Source: an uncultured Erysipelotrichaceae bacterium (lineage in GTDB: Bacteria > Bacillota_I > Bacilli_A > Erysipelotrichales > Erysipelotrichaceae). From it: DNA of 9,937 nucleotides. The position numbers and the translations under genes were made by a program. Location: the NCBI GenBank assembly GCA_900314345.1, contig OMUX01000041.1, positions 1-9,937 of the forward strand, given 5' to 3'. Shown here one piece after another: positions 1 through 6,978 of this stretch. Numbering within the stretch: the first letter of the stretch is position 1; every line of letters starts with the position of its first letter. The notes under the pieces are model-generated. The model was not told the DNA's origin and did no database searches. It was given only the letters and a program-made list of their open reading frames with translations.

Positions 1-19
1 GTTGTATATACATAAAGTC

Positions 20-44
20 CTCAGCGTAAGCTGAGTTTTCTTTT
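20..44 (+). terminator. Rho-independent terminator of a + strand gene left of the window
   Basis: CTCAGC (20-25) and GCTGAG (30-35) form a perfect 6-bp stem closed by a GTAA (GNRA-type) tetraloop, followed by TTTTCTTTT (36-44). The T tract is only on the + strand side, so it ends transcription entering from the left. The first 15 bases read V-V-Y-T-stop in frame 1, which could be the tail of that gene, but four codons cannot prove it. Confidence 0.75.
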
Positions 45-53
45 GTCTGAAGA

Positions 54-89
54 GAGAAAATGCTCTGCCGCATCTGCAGCAGAGCATTT
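54..89 (-). terminator. Terminator of the isocitrate dehydrogenase-aconitase operon
   Basis: An 11-bp perfect stem pairs 58-68 with 79-89 around a 10-nt loop, beginning 3 nt past the hydratase stop codon. Read on the - strand the stem ends in TTTTCTCTC, a fair U-rich tail. On the + strand it is followed by GTTTC, so some bidirectional use is possible. With the hairpin at 20-44 it insulates two convergent transcripts. Confidence 0.8.
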
Positions 90-92
90 GTT

Positions 93-2327
93 TCACTTCT
101 GTTCCTTCCGGTAATGATTGATCAGGCAGCCGTCTTCCAGGATCTCCCGTTCTTCCGGCTCCAGTTCGCCAAGATGAACACTGAATGACTCAGTGTTTCC
201 ATCCTTGTGAATGATCCATGCACACGGATCATCATTCTTCTCTTCCAGTGCCTTGCGGATATCCTTCAGGAATACCCAGTCTCCTTCCGCAAGCTTTTCC
301 GGTTCATCCGTCACAAACGGCAGGACACCCCAGTTGATCAGGTTGCTGCGGTAGCGCTTTGTGGCATATTCCCTGGCAAAGTTTGCCGCACCGCCCAGCA
401 CTCGCTGACAAGAGGCTGCCTGTTCACGGGCACTGCCATCGCCAGGCTTGTTTGCATAGATGGCAGAGCCGATGATCGTGTCCTTCACATTGACCGTCAC
501 ATTGGCAGCCTGCAGGGATGCACAGACAGACTTCAATTCTTCATCCAGGCTTCCGTTCTTCCGCTCTTCATTCAGCTTTGCCACAGCCTTTGCCTTGCCT
601 ACATAGGCAGGATCCCTTCTGCTCAATGTGAACTCTGCAAGTCTTAAAGGATTGGAACGATAGGAGCTTGTCTCTCCGCTTGGAATCAGTTCATCCGTGG
701 TTGTTACAGGATCGGTGATATAGCTGACAACCTTCACCAGAAGGTCATCCGTTAATACCGGCTGCTGCGGCCAGTCCTTGATATTGGGTCCAAAGCGCAG
801 CGGATAATTCTCTTCTGCCCTGCCCCAGCCATTGTAGACACGATGTTCATAGATGCCCGCATCAAACACATATGCCGGTGCCTTCTCTTCTTCACTGACA
901 ACCTCATCCGCCGCTGTCAGAACACCCTGGTTCCTTGCCGTAGCAGCGATGGAACGGGCATCCATTAATGCCACACCGGCAATCTGTCCTTCCCCGGGCT
1001 TGGAGCCTTCTCTGTTCGGGAAGTTCCTTGTGCTGTGGCGGATGCTGAACTCATTGTTGGCCGGTGTATCACCTGCCCCGAAACAAGGTCCGCAGAATGC
1101 TTCACGGAACACTGCACCGCTTGTGATCAGTGTGCTGACCGCACCGTTGTCCACCAGTGCCTTGCATGTCGGCATGGAATCCGGATATACGCTCATCTTG
1201 AATTCCCCGTTTCCGGTGTTTCCATCCTTCAGGATCTCAGCAGCGGCACAGATATTCTCATACGTGCCGCCGGAGCATCCGGCAATGACTCCCTGGTCCA
1301 CACGAATTTTTCCGTCACTGCCGATTTTGGAAAGAAGATCCATCTTCACCTTGCCGCCAAGCTGCTTGTTGGCACGTTCCTGTGCTTCACCGAGATACTT
1401 CTCAGGATCCTTCTGCAGCTCATGAATCGGCAAAGCATAGCTTGGATGCATCGGCAGGGCAATCATGCATTCCACCTTGCTCAGATCAAGATCAATCCAG
1501 GCATCATACCCGGCACCTTCTGCCGGTTTGAGTTTTCTGTAGGCTTCCGGTCTTCCATGAATGTCAAAGTATTCCTTTGTTGTTTCATCTGTTTCCCAGA
1601 TGGAACTCCAGCATGTGGTCTCCGTGGTCATGACATCGATGCCGTTGCGGAAATCCTGGCTCAGTGATGCAATACCAGGACCTGCAAACTCCAGCACCTT
1701 GTTCTTCACAAAACCGCTGGCATATGTGCTTGCCACAAGATCCAGTGCCACATCCTGCGGACCTACGCCTGGCTTCAGCTTTCCGGTGACATAGACCAGC
1801 ACAACCTGCGGTTTCTTCATGTCATAGGTTCTTCCGACAAGCTGCTTGGCCAGTTCACCGCCGCCTTCCCCAACACCCATGGTGCCCAGGGCACCGTATC
1901 TTGTATGGGAGTCCGAGCCAAGGATCATCCTTCCGCAGCCGCTCATCATCTCACGGTTGTAGCTGTGAATGACCGCAAGACACGGCGGGACGTAGATGCC
2001 GCCGTACTTATGCGCCGCAGACAGCGCAAACTGATGGTCATCCTCATTGATCGTTCCGCCCACTGCACAAAGACTGTTGTGGCAATTGGTCAGGACATAC
2101 GGCATGGGGAATTTCTTCATGCCCGATGCCCTTGCTGTCTGAATGATGCCGACATAGGTGATGTCATGGCTTGTCAGGGAATCATACTTCAGATGGAAGC
2201 TTCCCTCATCGTGCCGTACATCATGCCCGTTCAGGATCTGATAAGCCATCGTGCCTTCACGGTCTATGGCAGAGGAAGGTACCGGCTTTCCCTCCTTCAG
2301 GATCACTTTTTCATTACAGAGCTTCAT
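93..2327 (-). CDS. acn: Aconitase-family hydratase (probable aconitate hydratase)
   Basis: Cytoplasmic [4Fe-4S] hydro-lyase of 744 residues, close to the usual size of mitochondrial-type aconitase; expected to interconvert citrate and isocitrate. Visible motifs: GSDSHTRYGALG (137-148), the cluster cysteines Cys351 (AGCSGG) and Cys412/Cys415 (FCGPC) with the expected spacing of about 60, TRNFPNREG (433-441), and in the swivel domain SYRSNP (555-560), GDGSAREQ (629-636) and a YRSNLINWGVLPF segment near 659-671. It resembles the 'hydratase' branch (as I recall, E. coli YbhJ-like) more than AcnA or AcnB. Some positions differ from classical aconitase by hand alignment: Cys82 where Asp100 is expected, Thr433 for Asn446, Ala633 for Ser643. 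It starts 3 nt after the isocitrate dehydrogenase stop, so it is the second gene of that operon; a GGAAAGG lies inside the end of the upstream gene. Met27 is a less likely alternative start. The neighbours support an aconitase role, but the exact substrate is inferred. Confidence 0.85.
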   Translation of the reverse strand: MKLCNEKVILKEGKPVPSSAIDREGTMAYQILNGHDVRHDEGSFHLKYDSLTSHDITYVGIIQTARASGMKKFPMPYVLTNCHNSLCAVGGTINEDDHQFALSAAHKYGGIYVPPCLAVIHSYNREMMSGCGRMILGSDSHTRYGALGTMGVGEGGGELAKQLVGRTYDMKKPQVVLVYVTGKLKPGVGPQDVALDLVASTYASGFVKNKVLEFAGPGIASLSQDFRNGIDVMTTETTCWSSIWETDETTKEYFDIHGRPEAYRKLKPAEGAGYDAWIDLDLSKVECMIALPMHPSYALPIHELQKDPEKYLGEAQERANKQLGGKVKMDLLSKIGSDGKIRVDQGVIAGCSGGTYENICAAAEILKDGNTGNGEFKMSVYPDSMPTCKALVDNGAVSTLITSGAVFREAFCGPCFGAGDTPANNEFSIRHSTRNFPNREGSKPGEGQIAGVALMDARSIAATARNQGVLTAADEVVSEEEKAPAYVFDAGIYEHRVYNGWGRAEENYPLRFGPNIKDWPQQPVLTDDLLVKVVSYITDPVTTTDELIPSGETSSYRSNPLRLAEFTLSRRDPAYVGKAKAVAKLNEERKNGSLDEELKSVCASLQAANVTVNVKDTIIGSAIYANKPGDGSAREQAASCQRVLGGAANFAREYATKRYRSNLINWGVLPFVTDEPEKLAEGDWVFLKDIRKALEEKNDDPCAWIIHKDGNTESFSVHLGELEPEEREILEDGCLINHYRKEQK

Positions 2328-2330
2328 AAC

Positions 2331-3326
2331 TTACTTCAGCCTTTCCACGACCGCAGCTGTGAACTCCTTTGTGCCTGCATGGCCGCCGATATCCTTTGTC
2401 GTATGAACGCCTTCGGCAATGACATCTTCCAGTGCCTTCTTGAGTCTGTCGGCTTTGTCTTCCATGCCATGATCCCTGAGCATCATCTCAAAGGCCATCA
2501 GGATGGCGGTGGGGTTTGCCTGATCCTTGCCGGCAATATCCGGCGCACTGCCATGGACTGCTTCATAGATGACGGTGTCATCGCCGATGTTGGCAGACGG
2601 CGCAAAGCCAAGTCCTCCCACAAGACCGGCACAGAGATCGGAAATGATGTCGCCGTAGAGATTCGGTGCCACAAGCACATCGAACTGTGAAGGATCCGTA
2701 ACCAGCTTCATGCACAAGGCATCGATGATCACACTGTCATTCTCAATGTCCGGATAGTCCTTTGCCACCGTACGGAAAGCCTCCAGGAACAGACCGTCCG
2801 TATACTTCATGATATTGGCCTTGTGGACAGCCGTGACCTTCTTCCGTCCGTTCTTCCTTGCATATTCAAAGGCAAACCGGGCAATCCGCTCACTTGCCTT
2901 CCTTGTGATCAGCTTGATGCCGTTTGCCGTATCTTCATCGAGCATATACTCAATACCCTTGTAAAGGTCTTCTGTATTTTCCCTGACAATGACAAGATCC
3001 ACATTGTCATATCTTGTCTTCACACCGGCAATGGTATGTACCGGACGCAGGTTTGCATATGTATGGAATGTCTGCCGCAGCTGCACATTGATGCTGCGGA
3101 AGCCCTTGCCTACCGGTGTTGCAGTAGGTCCTTTCAGGGCAATGCCGTATTCCTTCACCGTATCCAGAAGTCCGTCTTCCAGAAGCTTCCCGCTTTTATC
3201 ATAGTATTCCGCACCGGCTGAGAACTCCTTCCACTCGATCCCCGTATCCAGTGCGTCACTGACTTCCTTCACGCTGACGGCAATTTCCTTTCCGATGCCA
3301 TCGCCCGGAATCAACACAGCCTTCAT
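2331..3326 (-). CDS. icd: Isocitrate dehydrogenase, NAD-type (isocitrate/isopropylmalate dehydrogenase family)
   Basis: Oxidative decarboxylation of isocitrate to 2-oxoglutarate in the cytoplasm; 331 residues, the compact size of NAD-dependent members. The N-terminus has the family signature IPGDGIGKE (6-14). Substrate residues are visible: S78-I-N with Arg84, Arg94 in ANLRP, RENTEDLY (115-122, isocitrate type rather than isopropylmalate type), Lys169/Asn171 in VHKAN and the metal-site Asp226/Asp230 in NLYGDIISD. The cofactor loop HGSAPDIAGKD (258-268) has Asp262-Ile263 where NADP enzymes such as E. coli Icd have Lys-Tyr, so NAD is predicted. The start is placed at 3326 because GGGAGG lies 7 nt upstream; an in-frame ATG at 3347 would put that Shine-Dalgarno inside the gene. 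It is first in an operon with the hydratase and diverges from citrate synthase, giving a complete oxaloacetate-to-2-oxoglutarate set. Confidence 0.93.
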   Translation of the reverse strand: MKAVLIPGDGIGKEIAVSVKEVSDALDTGIEWKEFSAGAEYYDKSGKLLEDGLLDTVKEYGIALKGPTATPVGKGFRSINVQLRQTFHTYANLRPVHTIAGVKTRYDNVDLVIVRENTEDLYKGIEYMLDEDTANGIKLITRKASERIARFAFEYARKNGRKKVTAVHKANIMKYTDGLFLEAFRTVAKDYPDIENDSVIIDALCMKLVTDPSQFDVLVAPNLYGDIISDLCAGLVGGLGFAPSANIGDDTVIYEAVHGSAPDIAGKDQANPTAILMAFEMMLRDHGMEDKADRLKKALEDVIAEGVHTTKDIGGHAGTKEFTAAVVERLK

Positions 3327-3333
3327 AAGCCTG

Positions 3334-3339
3334 CCTCCC
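3334..3339 (-). promoter_or_regulatory. Shine-Dalgarno that fixes the isocitrate dehydrogenase start
   Basis: GGGAGG on the - strand, 7 nt before the ATG at 3326. The upstream in-frame ATG at 3347 would place this site inside the coding region and has no comparable site of its own. Confidence 0.85.
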
Positions 3340-3383
3340 TTGCTCATATGGAAACATTGTATACCTGTTCTCTATCTGAAACA

Positions 3384-3398
3384 TTCTTTCTGAAAGAA
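3384..3398. promoter_or_regulatory. Candidate operator palindrome in the divergent region
   Basis: TTCTTTC and GAAAGAA form a perfect 7-bp-arm palindrome around a central T. It occupies the -35 zone of the citrate synthase promoter (-10 at 3405-3410) and lies upstream of the - strand -10 candidate, so one dimeric regulator could control both transcripts. An 8-bp direct repeat GAAACATT at 3351-3358 and 3378-3385 overlaps its edge. The regulator is unknown. Confidence 0.4.
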
Positions 3399-3433
3399 AT
3401 GATTTATAATACTTTCTATATGGAGGCTCTTTC

Positions 3434-4819
3434 ATGAACGATATCTACCCTGATGTTGCCTCGCTGAAGCCCGAGGAACTGGAAATCCTGTGCAATGAAT
3501 TCCGCAGGAATAACTTCATCGATCCAGAGACAAGTGAAAAGCTTGGCGTCAAGCGCGGCCTGCGCAACGCCGACGGAACCGGAGTCCTTGCAGGACTGAC
3601 CAGCATCTGTGATGTCGTTGGCTACACCAGGGATGAAGAAGGTCATGTCATCCCGGCAGAAGGCAAGCTCATCTACCGTGGCATTGACCTGGACCGGATC
3701 GTACAGGAAGCCGTGGAAAAGGACCGCTTCATGTATGAGGAAGTTGCCTGGCTCCTGCTGTTCGGTGATCTTCCCGCAGAAGAAAACCTTGAATTGTTCA
3801 AGCAGATCCTTGACAGCCACCATGAACTGCCGGCCGGCTTTCCGGAGACACAGATCATGTGTTCGCCTTCCCCCAACATCATGAACAAGATGAGCCGTTC
3901 CGTGCTCACCATGTACAGCTATGATGACGATGCCGAAGATACCTCGCTTTCCAACATCATCAAGCAGTCCATCAACCTCATTGCCGGGCTTCCGACCATG
4001 ATGATCTATGCCTACCAGACAAAGCTTCATGTCTATGACCATAAGTCCATGTATTTCCACTACCCAAAGAAAGGTCTCTCCACAGCAGAACATATCCTTT
4101 CCATCTACCGTCCGGACCAGCAGTATACACATGCTGAGGCAAAGCTTCTGGATCTGTGCATGATCGTGCACATGGACCATGGCGGAGGCAACTGCTCCAC
4201 ATTCTCCGAACGTGTGCTCTCTTCTTCCGGCACGGATACCTATGCGGCAATCTCAGCAGCCATCGGTGCCCTGAAGGGACCAAAGCACGGCGGTGCCAAC
4301 CTCAAGGTCATGAAGCAGCTGGACTACATCAAGGAAAATCTCGTGAATCCTGCTGACGATGAAGAAGTACTGAACCTGCTGAGGGCTATCATCCGCAAGG
4401 AGAAAGGCGACGGCAGCGGTCTGATCTACGGCATCGGCCATGCGGTATATACCCTTTCTGATCCAAGAGCGCAGATTCTCAAGAAGCAGTCAAAGACACT
4501 TGCTTATGAAAAAGGCTTCGATACCGAATGGAACCTGCTGTGTTCCATTGAGCGCCTGGCACCGAAAGCCTTTGAAATCGAAAAGGGAACGACAAAGCAT
4601 GTGTGTGCCAATGTCGACCTGTTCTCCGGGCTGATCTACCGTATGCTCGGCATCGCCCCGGAACTCTACACCCCGCTGTTTGCGATTGCCCGTATTCCCG
4701 GCTGGTGTGCACACCGCATGGAAGAGGTTGAATTTGCAAACCGCATCATCCGTCCAGCCTACAAGTATGTCGGAAGCAGCCAGGAATACGTACCGCTGGA
4801 AGAAAGAACAGAAAAGTAA
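3434..4819 (+). CDS. gltA: Citrate synthase
   Basis: Condenses oxaloacetate and acetyl-CoA to citrate, the entry step of the pathway completed by the two divergent genes. 461 residues, near the usual length. The catalytic triad is visible: His285 in GPKHGGAN (282-289), His336 in GIGHAVY (333-339) and Asp395 in NVDLFSG (393-399). Also present are His249 in MDHGGGN, Arg345 in SDPRAQ and Arg420 in AIARIPGW. The N-terminal KLIYRGIDL (78-86) is the standard family entry segment. The first 60 residues form an acidic helical extension before the core, as in other clostridial and erysipelotrichial citrate/2-methylcitrate synthases. GGAGG lies 7 nt before the ATG. A 2-methylcitrate synthase activity cannot be excluded from sequence, but the neighbouring hydratase and isocitrate dehydrogenase argue for citrate. 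A terminator hairpin follows 11 nt after the stop. Confidence 0.96.
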   Translation: MNDIYPDVASLKPEELEILCNEFRRNNFIDPETSEKLGVKRGLRNADGTGVLAGLTSICDVVGYTRDEEGHVIPAEGKLIYRGIDLDRIVQEAVEKDRFMYEEVAWLLLFGDLPAEENLELFKQILDSHHELPAGFPETQIMCSPSPNIMNKMSRSVLTMYSYDDDAEDTSLSNIIKQSINLIAGLPTMMIYAYQTKLHVYDHKSMYFHYPKKGLSTAEHILSIYRPDQQYTHAEAKLLDLCMIVHMDHGGGNCSTFSERVLSSSGTDTYAAISAAIGALKGPKHGGANLKVMKQLDYIKENLVNPADDEEVLNLLRAIIRKEKGDGSGLIYGIGHAVYTLSDPRAQILKKQSKTLAYEKGFDTEWNLLCSIERLAPKAFEIEKGTTKHVCANVDLFSGLIYRMLGIAPELYTPLFAIARIPGWCAHRMEEVEFANRIIRPAYKYVGSSQEYVPLEERTEK

Positions 4820-4829
4820 TACACACATG

Positions 4830-4862
4830 GCATAGCAGGACATTCCCTGCTATGCTTTCTTC
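4830..4862 (+). terminator. Terminator or attenuator hairpin after citrate synthase
   Basis: GCATAGCAGG (4830-4839) pairs perfectly over 10 bp with CCTGCTATGC (4846-4855) around a 6-nt loop, followed by TTTCTT. The tail is only moderately T-rich. The next gene's Shine-Dalgarno begins 14 nt after the stem, so the hairpin lies between two co-directional genes and may terminate only partly. Confidence 0.8.
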
Positions 4863-4882
4863 GTCTTCAAAGGAGGAGCACA

Positions 4883-6496
4883 ATGGAAAGCACAGCACAC
4901 AAGGCCGCATCCAGGAAAGGATTCCTGTACTTCACGGAGTTCATCTGCGGTGTCTCGATCATGGCGGTGGAACTTGGCGCAAGCCGTCTGCTTTCCCCAT
5001 ACTTCTCCTCTTCCCAGATTGTCTGGACCATCATCATCGGCACAATCATGATTGCCATGGCTCTGGGAAACATCTATGGCGGAAGAAGCGCTGACAAAGA
5101 CCCCAGTCCTGACAAGCTCTACCGCAGGATTCTGATCGCAGGCATCTGGATTGCCTTGATTCCGGTGCTTGGCAAGTATGTGATCCTTGCCGTCTCAGCA
5201 CTGGTCATCCTTTCGGTCAACAGCGCCTATCTGATCTGGGCTGCCCTTGCCAGCTGTCTTGTCGTATTTGTCTTCCCGCTGTTTCTTCTGGGAACCACAA
5301 CCCCGTCCCTGGTGAAATACTCCACCATGTCCCTGGAGGAGAGCGGAAGAACGGTCGGAAACCTGGAAGCCTTCAATACCATCGGTTCCATCATCGGTAC
5401 ATTCCTTCCCACATTCGTTACAATTCCTTCCGTTGGCACATCGATCACGTTCCTGATCTTTGCCGCATTGCTGATTTCTACTGCGGCGTACTATTTTCTT
5501 TCCCGGAAAACAGACACGAAGAAGACCATCACCGCAATCATCATTCTTCTTTTCTCCTGCATCTTCGGTCACAGCGACAGCTTTGCCTTCTGGAACAAGG
5601 ACCTGACATATGAAGGTGAAAGCATCTACAACTACCTGCAGGTATCTGAGGATGACAAGGCATATTATCTTTCCACCAATGTGCTGTTCGGTGTGCAGTC
5701 CATGGCCAGAAAGGACGGACAGCTGACCGGCATGTACTATGACTATGCCATGGCAGCACCGTTCATGGCAGATATCAATAACAAGGACGATCTCGACCTG
5801 CTCATCCTGGGCAACGGTTCGGGCACCTATGCCAGTATGTGTGAACAGTATCTGGACAATGTTCACACTGACGGGGTGGAGATTGACAAAGACATCACAG
5901 AACTTGCCGCACAGTACTTCGGCATGCCGGAGGATGTCAATGTATCAACCTATGACGGAAGAGCATACCTGCAGGCTGTGGATGACACCTATGATGTCAT
6001 CATGGTTGATGCCTATCAGGATATCTCCGTTCCCTTTCAGATGTCCTCTGTGGAATTCTTCACCCAGGTGAAGGATCACCTGAATCCTGATGGCGTCATG
6101 GTCATCAACATGAACATGCGCGGAGAGGGAGAAGGAAATATCAACGAATATCTTTCCGATACCATCGCCTCCATCTTCCCGTATGTATATACTGTGGATG
6201 TCACTGACGGTACAAACCGCGAGCTGTTCGCATCCTTCAATCCGGATATTCTCAGTACCATGCAGTACAGCATTCCGTTGATCAAGGATGAACAGCTGCA
6301 GAACATGATGAACACTGTCAGTGCTTCTCTTGTGCCATATGCTGGTGGAAGCCACATCCTGACGGATGACAAGGCGCCTGTGGAAGTGCTGTCCATGCGC
6401 GCACTGGATGGCATCATCCATCAGGAACTGGATTACTACAAGACAATGATCAAGGGAAAGTCCATCAGGGAACTGATCAGCCTGTTAACCGGCTGA
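4883..6496 (+). CDS. Membrane-fused spermidine-synthase-like protein
   Basis: 537 residues with two parts. Residues about 13-232 hold six or seven hydrophobic segments (roughly 15-35, 45-65, 82-110, 115-140, 165-182, 186-206, 215-230). The rest is a cytosolic Rossmann domain of the spermine/spermidine synthase type: LLILGNGSGTY (306-316), VEID (332-335), YDGR (357-360), YDVIMVDAYQD (370-380) and the C-terminal LTDDKAPVE (493-501). This is the architecture databases call 'fused MFS/spermidine synthase'. The aminopropyltransferase signature is degenerate: the usual GGGDG is GNGSG (310-314), the Tyr-Gln of the substrate motif is Tyr249-Asn250, and the Tyr-His-Glu motif has no counterpart in YYDYAM (285-290). 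Asp376, at the usual catalytic Asp, is kept. It therefore probably binds an AdoMet-like nucleotide, but true spermidine synthesis is doubtful. AAAGGAGG lies 6 nt before the start. It is 13 nt from the next gene and probably co-transcribed with it. Confidence 0.85.
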   Translation: MESTAHKAASRKGFLYFTEFICGVSIMAVELGASRLLSPYFSSSQIVWTIIIGTIMIAMALGNIYGGRSADKDPSPDKLYRRILIAGIWIALIPVLGKYVILAVSALVILSVNSAYLIWAALASCLVVFVFPLFLLGTTTPSLVKYSTMSLEESGRTVGNLEAFNTIGSIIGTFLPTFVTIPSVGTSITFLIFAALLISTAAYYFLSRKTDTKKTITAIIILLFSCIFGHSDSFAFWNKDLTYEGESIYNYLQVSEDDKAYYLSTNVLFGVQSMARKDGQLTGMYYDYAMAAPFMADINNKDDLDLLILGNGSGTYASMCEQYLDNVHTDGVEIDKDITELAAQYFGMPEDVNVSTYDGRAYLQAVDDTYDVIMVDAYQDISVPFQMSSVEFFTQVKDHLNPDGVMVINMNMRGEGEGNINEYLSDTIASIFPYVYTVDVTDGTNRELFASFNPDILSTMQYSIPLIKDEQLQNMMNTVSASLVPYAGGSHILTDDKAPVEVLSMRALDGIIHQELDYYKTMIKGKSIRELISLLTG

Positions 6497-6509
6497 AGAA
6501 AGGAAGCAT

Positions 6510-6935
6510 ATGCAGGAACCGCAGAAACAGGAACGCAATGCACTCAAGGCATACGGTATTCAGAAACACTTCACCTATGACAATTGCCATCGCGAAATCC
6601 CTTTGTTCTGGAAGAACACAGAGGAATACCGCAGAAGCATCGGATTAACAGGTGCCTTCGGCATCTGCATCATGCAGGAAGACGGCATGGACTATATCAT
6701 TGCTGATCCATGCAAGGGAAATGATCCATTGCCTGAAGAATGTGTCTTATGGACCTGTGAAGCTTCAGACTGGTATATCTTCCACAAGGAAGGACCATGC
6801 ACACAAGCCATACAGTCTCTGGAGCAGGAAGTCACAGAAACATGGATGCCAGAGCATCAGGAAGATACAGGCAGTGTCTGGATTGAGGTCTATGCCTCCA
6901 TGCCGGATATCCAGCTCTGGATCAAAGCAGAATAA
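6510..6935 (+). CDS. Stand-alone GyrI-like / effector-binding domain protein
   Basis: 141 residues, soluble, acidic, no signal peptide or membrane segment. The C-terminal half matches the pattern of GyrI-like small-molecule-binding domains (the AraC/BmrR effector-binding fold): DYIIADPC (61-68), WYIFHKEGP (88-96), an amphipathic AIQSLEQEV (100-108), TWMP (111-114), WIEVY (124-128) and a final IQLWIKAE (134-141). Glu126 in IEVY sits where the family often carries the buried glutamate that contacts cationic ligands. The N-terminal 40 residues are not a recognisable DNA-binding domain, so it is more likely a binding or accessory protein than a transcription factor. It follows the spermidine-synthase-like gene by 13 nt with an AAAGGA site, and a hairpin ends the unit. 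Domain assignment is by pattern recognition only; the ligand is unknown. Confidence 0.7.
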   Translation: MQEPQKQERNALKAYGIQKHFTYDNCHREIPLFWKNTEEYRRSIGLTGAFGICIMQEDGMDYIIADPCKGNDPLPEECVLWTCEASDWYIFHKEGPCTQAIQSLEQEVTETWMPEHQEDTGSVWIEVYASMPDIQLWIKAE

Positions 6936-6936
6936 G

Positions 6937-6966
6937 CAGAGAGAAAGGCGTGCACATGCACGCCTT
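6937..6966. terminator. Shared hairpin between convergent genes
   Basis: AAGGCGTGCA (6945-6954) is the exact reverse complement of TGCACGCCTT (6957-6966); in practice this folds as a 9-bp stem with an ACAT loop. On the - strand the stem runs into CTTTCTCTCTGC, a fair U-rich tail for the phosphate transporter transcript. On the + strand the tail is only TTATCATGACTTATT, so termination of the GyrI-like unit is weaker. Confidence 0.7.
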
Positions 6967-6978
6967 ATCATGACTTAT

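Larger units (their letters stand above)
3327..3433. promoter_or_regulatory. Divergent promoter region, icd-acn / citrate synthase
   Basis: The 107-bp gap between two divergent start codons must hold both promoters. On the + strand a perfect TATAAT lies at 3405-3410, 11 nt before the GGAGG (3422-3426), implying a very short leader; no good TTGACA-like -35 is seen 16-18 bp upstream. On the - strand the best -10 is TACAAT inside TATACAAT (3356-3363), again with a poor -35. Weak -35 boxes on both sides are compatible with activator dependence. Confidence 0.6.

Noticed and set aside
1..15. Possible last four codons (V-V-Y-T-stop) of a + strand gene
   Set aside because: A + strand terminator follows, so a gene probably ends near here, but 15 bases cannot set the frame or identity.
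1905..2690. Long open frame (261 codons) on the + strand opposite the hydratase and isocitrate dehydrogenase
   Set aside because: It spans two convincing genes on the other strand, has no recognisable motif, and its low-complexity Cys/His/Arg-rich translation is typical of an antisense shadow.
3416..4180. Open frame of 254 codons on the - strand opposite citrate synthase
   Set aside because: It is fully antisense to a gene with all catalytic residues, runs past that gene's start into its ribosome binding site, and shows no family signature.
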